NCBI GenBank assembly: GCA_002197995.1
Contig: NGZR01000002.1
Coordinates: forward strand, 3,782,001-3,846,000
DNA length: 64,000 nucleotides
Origin: Gaeumannomyces sp. JS-464
Taxonomy: Eukaryota; Ascomycota; Sordariomycetes; Magnaporthales; Magnaporthaceae
Reading direction: 5' to 3'
The stretch's first letter is position 1. The number at the start of each line of letters is the position of its first letter. Below the pieces are notes generated by a model that was not told the origin of the DNA, did not search any database, and was given only the letters and a program-made list of their open reading frames with translations. The position numbers and the translations under genes were made by a program. Shown piece by piece: positions 57,501 to 64,000 of the stretch.

Positions 57501-58280
57501 CTGCAAAAAGCGGCCGCCGCCCCCGCCAAGTAACCGGCGATTAAGGGAGCGTTTAACGGCCTTAAGCATTATAAAGTTTTAACACCAAAAACTTGCAAAA
57601 AAAGGGAGCCCGCGGAGGCATTTACAACGGCTCGCTTCGAGCTTAAAAATATTAAAAAGGTGGCGGAAAAGGATTCGAGTAACTTTAAAAGCGCCGGAAA
57701 CGACGAAAGCTTTTACAGTTTTAATACGGATACTAAGGCTGCCGAGGAAACTGCCCGAAAAACGGGTTTTGCACTCGTTAACATTACGTACCCGGATAAC
57801 GATATCGTTTTGCCCTAAAAGATCGGCGGCTTTAAAATCCCTAACTTCGCGCTTTTCGGCGTCGCCACGGTGCCGGGAACACCGTATATTCCGGCTTATT
57901 ACTACGACGCGGTAAAGCACGAAACCGAGTACGAGCGATATTATAAGCTAGCAATGCAAAAGCAAATTAACACGCTGCTCGAAAAGGGCACGTAAGTGCT
58001 GGAAAAATTGCCCCCGGGCGTTAAAGCACTGCCGGGCAAATGGGTATACGTGCTTAAGCTAACGCTTAACGGCGCTTTTAAAAAGATTAAAACGCGTTGG
58101 GTCGTTTGCGGCAATTTAACGATACTCCGGGCGAGGATAAGGTTGCAACGTACGCGGTAATCGCTTATGCAGCATTTACGAGGGTGTTTTTTTATGCTTG
58201 TGGCCGTTAACGACCTTAAGTGCCACCAGTTCGACTTCGTGGCTGCCTATTTTAACGCCATTGTACTTGGTAACGTTATG
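54570..58280 (+). pseudogene. Copia-2 Gag-protease-integrase relic
   Basis: Gag: VHELFPVICVLPPWITGEAQ near 54570. Knuckle: APYHNRCGKHYKSGNDNC (55517-55570) with a LHFKLEE tail. Protease: VIIDSGSFKHYF (55778-55810), the D-S-G active site. Pre-integrase: MHRRLMHANKEAVITAYRAA (56238-56300), the H--H part of the zinc motif, with KHTC. Integrase: HTDGGTKFNPEKL (56610-56650), PEINSIVKRANRTILNAA, then the C-terminal KITRGRLISWESLYNEILLV. After 57270 an acidic linker leads into RT, which starts about 57780 (NDIVLP, GGFKIPNFALFG) and is cut at 58281. Most stops are TAA/TAG at Gln/Trp. Confidence 0.85.
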
Positions 58281-60003
58281 TGTTAAAAGTGCAAAGCGGC
58301 CGCAAAGCCGCCATTAAAAAAGGGAAACAGCTTTATATTGTTCGTGGTCCTCGTAAAAGGTAACTATTTAGTAAGTAACGCTTTTATGGGTAAAATAAGG
58401 CGCCGGCGCACGGGCTAACTCTTTACACCCCTTTACAACCACGAAAGCGTTATAAAAGTGAAGTTATTTTCAGTCGGCAACTCCTACCTATAGCCTAATA
58501 TCCGTGGTAGGGTTTTTCGATTATATGGCATACTGTTTAGCGCTGCCGCGGTTAATAAGCATTGCAGCAGTATAATTAACGGCCCGGGGGTTAGCTTTTC
58601 CAACCCTTCCTATTCTTATAGCCTATGTAACGCCTTACTACTTTTGCTTATAATATTCCTTTTTTAGCTTAAAGTGCAATAGCTAGCACCCGTTATCGCC
58701 TTTTATATGGTGCTTGCCGCACCGGTCGTGGTAAGGTAGGCGAAAAACCACTAAATAGTTCCTTTTAATGCAAACGGTGGGCGCGTTAGTATTAGCTAGG
58801 GAAAAGTCGGTCGGCTCGAAAGTAATTACGTTTTCGATAACGGTTTGGATAATTTGGATCGGGGTGCGGCCGGCGGGCACTGGATGGGCGCTTAAAGCGA
58901 CGGTAACGGCGACTGGATAATGCTTTCGGAAACCTTTAATAAGGTAACTAACGAAAAAACGGTCCGGAATTATAACGCCGGCTTCCTCCATTTATTTTTT
59001 AAGCTCGAGTTAACGGTTGGCGTATTTTTTAACGTCGTTGTACTTAAATACCTCGAAATTAACAAACTTTTCCATTAAACCATCGAGTTAAGCGTCGGTA
59101 CTTTGGCTAATTTTAGTGGTAACGGCGAGCTAAAAGCTTTAAAGTCGCGGGCGGAATCGTCGGCTTTGGAGCTTTAACCTTATCGCTTAAGCTCGTTAGT
59201 AACCTCCGTAATTAACTGCTTAATAAAGTACCAAACGAGAACCCTTTTAGCTTTCCAAGCTTTAAGGGCGGCCGGATCGTCGGGTTAAAAAGGCGGGTTG
59301 TCGCTAATGTGATCGTCGGCGCCGCTCGCGATTAAATGCACCTTAACGGCGCGCTTTCACGCTTTCAAGTTGGAAGGCCTTTATAAGGCAGGTATTTTAA
59401 CAATTGCCTTTTTGTAAGTAAAGGACATTTCGGGCGGTGGTAAGCAGTAAGCGATTGCCGTCGTCGTCGTTGTTATTACTGTTATGCAGAAATTAACAAA
59501 GGTAATAAGGCAGCGGCCCATAAGAAAAAGTAGTAGGGAAGTAAGGCAGCGGCCCGTTATCGCCCACCGGGTAACAGTAAAGTGAATAGTACGTAATGCC
59601 ACGGGCGATTTTCCCACCGGGAAACGTTTTCCACCGGAAGACGTTATTATGCGGCCACCGGCCTTTAAAACGTTATGCCCACCGGGCGATGTTTCCCACC
59701 GGGAAACGTTTTCCACCGGAAAACGTTAATATGCGGCCACCGGCCTTTAAAAACGTAATTACGGCCACCGGCTAAAACAACGAAAATTAACGCGCGCCAC
59801 CGGCTAAAAAGGATTGCAGGTAGTTTCATTCTTATGGGAATTAAAGGCTTATAACCTGTTAAAGGTGCAAAGCGGCCGCAAAACCGCTATTAAAAGAGGG
59901 AAACAGCTTTGTATTGTCCGTGGTCCTCGTAAAAGGTAACTATTTAGTAGGTAACGCTTTTATAAGTAAAGTAAAACGCCGGCGCACGGGCTAACTCCTA
60001 TAC
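58281..60003 (-). mobile_element. Gag-only copia-like LTR element, copy 2 (nested in Copia-2)
   Basis: LTRs at 58281-58427 and 59857 to about 60003. It splits the Copia-2 RT: AACGTTATG before it and TATACGTATAGCAACC after it are contiguous in Copia-1. The right junction (ATACTATATATTAT) is irregular, so a clean duplication of TTATG cannot be shown. Same Gag, tandem CCACCGG array (59598-59760) and primer site as copy 1. Confidence 0.82.
58680..59420 (-). pseudogene. Gag of gag-only element copy 2
   Basis: On -: FVNFEVFKYNDVKKYAN, MEEAGVIIPDRFFVSYLIKG (58991 downward), FRKHYPVAVTVALSAHPVPA, SLANTNAP, then the knuckle LPYHDRCGKHHIKGDNGC at 58690-58745. A 102-codon open stretch (58683-58991) survives. 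Same protein as at 12610-13400; neither copy has pol genes. Confidence 0.7.
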
Positions 60004-60009
60004 TATATA

Positions 60010-61293
60010 TTATTATACGTATAGCAACCTTAAACATTCCGGTTAGGTAAAAAGGTTATTATTGCCGCTTGAAAAAGGCATTTTACGGCCTTCGCAAATC
60101 GCCTTTGTGGTGGTATTAAACGATCATTTCGGAGCTCGAGGCACTTAGCTTTAGGCCGATTTACTAAAACGTTTGCCTTTACCGCAAAAAGGAAACGGGC
60201 GCCATACTATTGCTTTACGTAAACGATTTTCAAATTGCCGCTCGTACGGTTACGGAAATTAAAGCCATCGTTAACGAGGTGGGTAGCCGGTTCGAAATAA
60301 CCGCTTTAAATAACGCAAAAACGTTCCTCGGCATGCAGGTTGTAAAGGATCGCTAGCGGAGGACTGTAAGCCTTTACTAACGCGATTATATTAACAAAAT
60401 TATTACCAAATACGAACGGGAGGACCTTAAAGCAGTAAAAACGCCCTGGCTTTTTGGCTTTGTAATGCCGATCACTTGGGACCTTTTCCCGCACGAGGAG
60501 GTTTTGCGCTACCAGTCGGAAATAACGAGTATTAGCTACTTCGCTGGCATTACTCGCCCTAATATTACGTATACCGTAAGGAGGTTGCAGGAAGTTAACG
60601 CCAATCCCGGCAACGAGCATTTGGCATTGCTAAAGCACTTTTAGCGCTACATTATTGGCATTAAAAAGCTCGCGCTTACCTTTAGTGGGCTTACTTACAG
60701 CGCCGAAGCGATAGGCCTAAAAGCTTACGGAAATGCCTCGTTCGCCAACTGCCTCCGTACGAGGGCATTTACAAGCGGCGTAATCGTTATGCTAGCGGGT
60801 GGTTTTGTTTACTGGCAATTAAAAAAGCAAACTTTTATAACGACGTCGACGACGGAAGCGGAGTTCGTTAACCTCCTGCTAACGGGCCGGGCTTTGTTTT
60901 GGATTAAAAGCATTTTAAAAAAAACTGGATACCTTTAGCGAAAAACTTTCGTAGTGCACACGGATAGCGCTAACGCTTAAGCGACGGTGCTAAACCCGTT
61001 AAAATTAACCCGCACCCGCATAATCGACCTTCGCTACAAGTGGGTAATCGATGCTGTAAAACGTTAACTTTTCACCTTTAAACTAGTTGGCATAACTAAC
61101 ATAAAAGCGGACGGTTTTACGAAAGGCTTAACGGCGAAGGGATAAGCGAGGTTTGTTATTTAGCTGGGAATGCAGCAAATGCCGCAGTAAAACGGCTTAC
61201 AGGAAAACTAGGGAAACACTATAAACTTGGAGGGTTACTACGTAAATGCGTGCTCGTAATGCTTTTAAAACCGTTGCATGGCTTACGGGGGGG
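60010..61293 (+). pseudogene. Copia-2 RT (end) and RNase H relic
   Basis: Resumes the RT after the nested element. The catalytic motif reads LLLYVNDFQIAARTV (60210-60255): GTGGAC of Copia-1 is GTAAAC here, so YVDD is YVND. NAKTFLGMQVVKDR (60312-60353), then EITSISYFAGITRPNITYTV (about 60520-60575), YSAEAIGLKAYGNASFANC (60695-60750), and LRYKWVIDAVKR-type RNase H (about 61030). The 3' LTR follows at 61294. Confidence 0.85.
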
Positions 61294-61463
61294 TGTTAAA
61301 AGTGGCCTAAAGTTACGTGGGTGGCAACTGGTGCTTTACAGCTTTAAGTTTATGCATTGGCCCTGGTATTTTGGCCTGCGCGCGCCTTAGCCCGCGATCC
61401 AGTAAAGTAGCTAAGGAATAATCACCAATCACTTCGGGTGCTTATTGTCGCGCACTTCCATTA
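61294..61463 (+). repeat. Copia-2 3' LTR
   Basis: 170 bp partner of 54344-54513, followed by GAAAG. Confidence 0.9.
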
Positions 61464-61468
61464 GAAAG

Positions 61469-61738
61469 TGATTTGTAATTTGCCAAAAATTACAAATTAG
61501 GAACGATTGCCACACAAAAACTACGAGTATAAAAAAGGGAGGTTTCCTACCATTTTAAATAGTTTGGACTAAGGTTTCGGCATTAATTAACTTAAGTTAG
61601 CTTTAAGGCACCCCCTTAAGCAAGCAATCAAACTATTATCGCCAAGTTACCCAGTCCTTTTAAAACCCCTTAACCAGCGTACTGTTCCAGCACCTCTTTT
61701 AAGTGTCCTACCTTAGGAGCAAAAGCCTGTTTGTAACA
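61469..61738 (+). repeat. Gypsy-2 3' LTR, right part
   Basis: Continues the LTR cut at 54343. It includes the third hairpin unit (61468-61500), a TATA-like GTATAAAAAAGGG (61522) and the LTR end TTTGTAACA. Confidence 0.9.
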
Positions 61739-61990
61739 CGAAGGTGCACCCGGCGACGGTAAGCCAAAGGATGTCCCGGGTGCTGCCTGCCGGCCGGTCC
61801 GCTACGAGCCGAAGCCCCGGGTTTTTCCGTACGTAAGTTATTACCTAAGGCCTGGTTTAATGGTCGTGCCAGCTATTTACCGGAGTAAATAGCTCGTACG
61901 ACGGGTGGGTGCAAAGCATAAGCTTCCCTTTCCACGCGCTAAAAGGCTCCTGCATTAGCACCACGTCGATATTTTGGCTTCAAAATAGTT

Positions 61991-63700
61991 GGAGTAAAGT
62001 AGCCCCCGCCTCCCAGCTACGTCGAACGTTCGCTTGGGCGGCGGTTAAAGCACGGCGTTCGGGGCGAAGCCCCGGGCGCCGGGCTTTATTACCATGCGTT
62101 TGTTATATCCGGTTAGCTGCTGGCATACGTAAAAACGGCGTTAGTGTATTAAGGGCTTTGGCTTTGGGGTTGTTGGCCGGCGGTACCGTCGGTTTCTTTC
62201 GGGGGGTTTCCGGTTATTTCGATGGCCCTTTCGGGCTCGGGGAGGTCCAGTTCCATATCCGCCAGTACTTCGTATTAGTTGTTAGAACTAACCTTAAGTT
62301 TTTTGGCAGGGTGCCTTTCCTTGTCGGCCGTACGGGCCGCGCCCTCGGGGGCCGGCGCATTTGCCGGGCTTTCCTCGGCAGCGTTGGCGGTGGCAGCAGC
62401 GGCAGGAACGGCGGCGGCGGCGGGGGTAACGGAAGTAGCGGCGTTGCCGGTACCGGCCGCGGGATTAGCATTAGCGGTAGCGGTTATAACGGAATTGTCC
62501 GTAGTAACCGCGGTTGCAGGTAGGGCGTTAGCGGTGGCGGCAATGGCGGCGGCAACGGCGGCTTCCACCTCTTTTACCGCCGCTCGGTACGCTTATGCGC
62601 CTAATTTCCTAACCGCGCATTTTTCCCCACGGGTTAAATGCTTTAGCACTCCGTTTACCCGTACAGGCTTTATAAGGCAGTTCGGGTGGTCGGCTGGGTA
62701 CGGGCCCGAGCAGTTCGCGCATTGCGGGGGGGCCGTACACGGTTGTACGTGCCGGTCGTCGTTTATTTTCCCGCACCGAAGGCACTTATCGGCCCGGGCG
62801 CAGTTACGGGCCACGTGGAAGCCGTGGCAGCTAGGGGTGTGCTGGGTAACCGGCGGGTGTCGTTGTATGCGGCGTGAGAAAAAAGTAATCCCTTAAAGCT
62901 TAAACCCGGCCATTTGCGAATAAAGGGATATAATTCACGATATACGCTTTTAGTAGTTAACGCCGGCCCCGGAAGGCTTAACGTTTACCGGTTTATGCCC
63001 TGTTTAGGCTTCCACTTCCTTCCGAACCAGTTTATCCGATACCGGGACGCATTGTTTAAGGCCGTTGGTTAAAGAGGTAAGGCAGCCGGAAATTACGTAG
63101 TTGTATTAAATTTCGGGCTTTTCGATCTTTTTAGCGTTATATAAACGGCTTAGTTCGGATCGGTGCTGCAAAAGCCGGCTTTGGATATCGGCCGTTTTTA
63201 CTTTTAACACGAACCCGGTAAAGGATCGGTACGCTTCCGGGACGTCGGCCGTCGTAAACGGCAGGTTTTTGCTGTTAGCAAGGGCTTTGCGAATGCTAAA
63301 GCCCGTTTGTTGGTTAGCCCAAGCCTGCCGTTTTTCCGGGATCCTAACGAACACCCGGAAGTCGGCTTTAAGGCTTGTTAATAGGCGGGGTGCCCGGGTA
63401 GTTTAGGGCGTACGGCCCCGAAAAGCCTGTGCGGGTGGTTGGGGTTATTGGTGGCCCTCCCGGGCCACCGACGCGTAAGTGGCCGGGGGCGCGCGTTGCG
63501 GGGGCTCCGGGGCCCCGTATAAGCTTTTTTCCTTTTCGGCCGGCGTAAGTAGGCCGAAAAAGGCTTATTTGGCGTAGTCGATAAAACAATCTTTCCAGCC
63601 GTTAGTTTCGGGGATCGCTTCCGCCGGAAGGGAGGTAATGCTAGCGTCGATAAATTAGGCCAGCGTGGCGCAAATTAGGGCCGTTTGTTATTATTTGCGG
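61991..63700 (-). pseudogene. LINE-B ORF1 (Gag-like, two CCHC knuckles)
   Basis: On - from about 63700: a region of about 180 codons with RIP stops, an open stretch from 63354 (MFVRIPEKRQAWANQQTG, then KNLPFTTADVPEAYRSFTGF), and knuckles CLRCGKINDDRHVQPC and CANCSGPYPADHPNC (62690-62785). These are followed by VNGVLKHLTRGEKCAVRKLG, an Ala-rich tract (62290-62590) and SSNNQYEVLADMELDLPEPE. Both knuckles are complete. Nucleic-acid-binding ORF1 protein of a Tad1/I-like LINE. Stops and shifts prevent expression of a full protein. Confidence 0.82.
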
Positions 63701-64000
63701 TTATAGCTCGCAATAATTTCCTCCGCGGCCGCCGCGGCCGACCCGACAAGTGGGCGCGTACGCCGGCGTTAGGGGAGGGGGGGAGGGGCACCTGTGCCGG
63801 TGCTGCCGTCGTGGGAACCTTCCTGGCCCTGATCGGGCCCTGTTGGGTGTTGCTAATTCCGCAACGGGGACGGCGTAATCGGGTGCGCTAACGCGCGGGG
63901 GGCCCGGGTGGCAGCGACGCGTTCCTCCGGGCCGTTAGGCCGACGAGGAGGGCGCGCGCCACCCTATTGGCCGAAGGGGGGCTGTTGGCAACGGCATGTT
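63701..64000 (-). other. LINE-B 5' UTR, continues beyond window
   Basis: GC-rich sequence matching 21534-21840 of LINE-A in reverse complement (AACATGCCGTTGC at the window edge). The open frame at 63685-63891 on + is antisense to the LINE and has a counterpart at 21657-21848. Confidence 0.8.

Larger units (their letters stand above)
54344..61463 (+). mobile_element. Copia-2 LTR retrotransposon, containing a gag-only element
   Basis: 170 bp LTRs at 54344-54513 and 61294-61463, duplication GAAAG at 54339-54343 and 61464-61468. Same family as Copia-1. 7120 bp including the nested gag-only element (58281 to about 60003), about 5.4 kb without it. Confidence 0.92.
47444..61738 (+). mobile_element. 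Gypsy-2 chromovirus, containing Copia-2
   Basis: 5' LTR at 47444-47931 (488 bp). The 3' LTR is in two parts, 54124-54343 and 61469-61738 (490 bp together), interrupted by Copia-2. Target duplication CGAAA/CGAAG (47439-47443 and 61739-61743). About 7.2 kb without Copia-2. It sits in the endonuclease region of LINE-B. Related to Gypsy-1 in protein and LTR layout but with different LTR sequence. Confidence 0.92.
44130..61990 (-). pseudogene. LINE-B ORF2 (endonuclease-RT-RNase H), split by Gypsy-2
   Basis: The pieces are 61739 to about 61990 and 44130-47443. The endonuclease start has an intact QE motif (VVLMQEPFSAWKGK, about 61910-61960). After Gypsy-2 the DFNAGFPAWDP segment (about 47320) and SDHRSIRIEV (47115-47150) follow. 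RT: MVMLKKPNKTDITNPKSYRP (46265-46329), GLERLVASRMASL, CGLPQGLPALPVLF, and an intact YGYADDIGICVTGS (45775-45815). RNase H: LDNTSAANG and WSPGHMGIPGNEKANAEAK (44550-44720). The C-terminal knuckle PCRCGRNKSLSHLVFYR (44228-44280) has lost its last Cys. Fewer stops than LINE-A. Confidence 0.88.
43665..64000 (-). mobile_element. LINE-B, second Tad1/I-like LINE (interrupted, runs off the window)
   Basis: Same family as LINE-A, on -. Its 3' end is at 43665 and its 5' UTR (63650-64000) continues past the window. Excluding Gypsy-2 (47444-61738 plus a duplication) at least 6.0 kb remain. It is less RIPped than LINE-A: longer ORFs and intact catalytic motifs survive. It interrupts the NLR gene after the CYINLAVVE segment. 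Confidence 0.9.

Noticed and set aside
62214..62896. Long + frames of about 200 codons at 61909-62896
   Set aside because: Antisense to LINE-B ORF1 and the start of ORF2, whose knuckles and endonuclease are recognised on -; GC-rich sequence leaves the reverse frames open.

Overview
The window looks like a repeat-rich block of a filamentous ascomycete (Pezizomycotina) genome. Almost all of it is transposable-element sequence decayed by repeat-induced point mutation (RIP). CpA/TpG is replaced by TpA on both strands, premature stops are nearly all TAA/TAG where a family has Gln or Trp, CpG is kept, and the few sequences that look single-copy stay GC-rich and rich in CA/TG. Fungal intron signals (GTAAGT, TACTAAT, ACAG) are present, and there are no bacterial gene features. 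No gene in the window looks intact.

The organising idea is a set of nested insertions in one host gene. The host is a fungal NLR/STAND (NACHT-type) gene on the + strand. Its start is at 20805-21003 and it resumes at 42418-43664; the rest must lie beyond position 64000. Its upstream flank is at 20085-20804 and probably 13936-14788. Copia-1 (14789-20084, - strand, duplication GTTCG) sits in that flank. A full-length LINE (LINE-A, + strand, 21351-42417, preceded by a truncated LINE 3' end at 21004-21350) interrupts the first exon at a CGCTAGCAGCT duplication. A second LINE (LINE-B, - strand, 43665 to beyond 64000) interrupts the gene again.

LINE-A contains three further insertions: a 6.5 kb Helitron (23118-29618) that also carries an intron-containing DUF3716-like gene; a 728 bp terminal-repeat retrotransposon in miniature (TRIM, 29774-30501, duplication CGGCC) that is hardly RIPped; and the Gypsy chromovirus Gypsy-1 (32333-39833, duplication GTTTG). 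LINE-B contains Gypsy-2 (47444-61738, duplication CGAAG). Gypsy-2 carries Copia-2 (54344-61463, duplication GAAAG) inside its 3' LTR, and Copia-2 carries a gag-only LTR element (58281 to about 60003). Removing the inserts leaves about 6.3 kb for LINE-A and at least 6.0 kb for LINE-B, so both were essentially full length.

The left part (1-13935) holds a C2H2-finger-like coding relic (460-1490), a 503 bp foldback element (2711-3213), a third, badly decayed chromovirus (integrase plus chromodomain, about 8600-10340), long stretches that cannot be assigned, and a second copy of the gag-only element (12214-13935).

The autonomous Copia and the gag-only element share the same primer-binding site (a RIPped copy of the initiator-Met tRNA anticodon-arm complement) and related Gag proteins, so one probably mobilised the other. 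The two Gypsy families share a three-hairpin array with a period of about 41 bp upstream of the LTR TATA box, and both carry an antisense coding frame downstream of the chromodomain.
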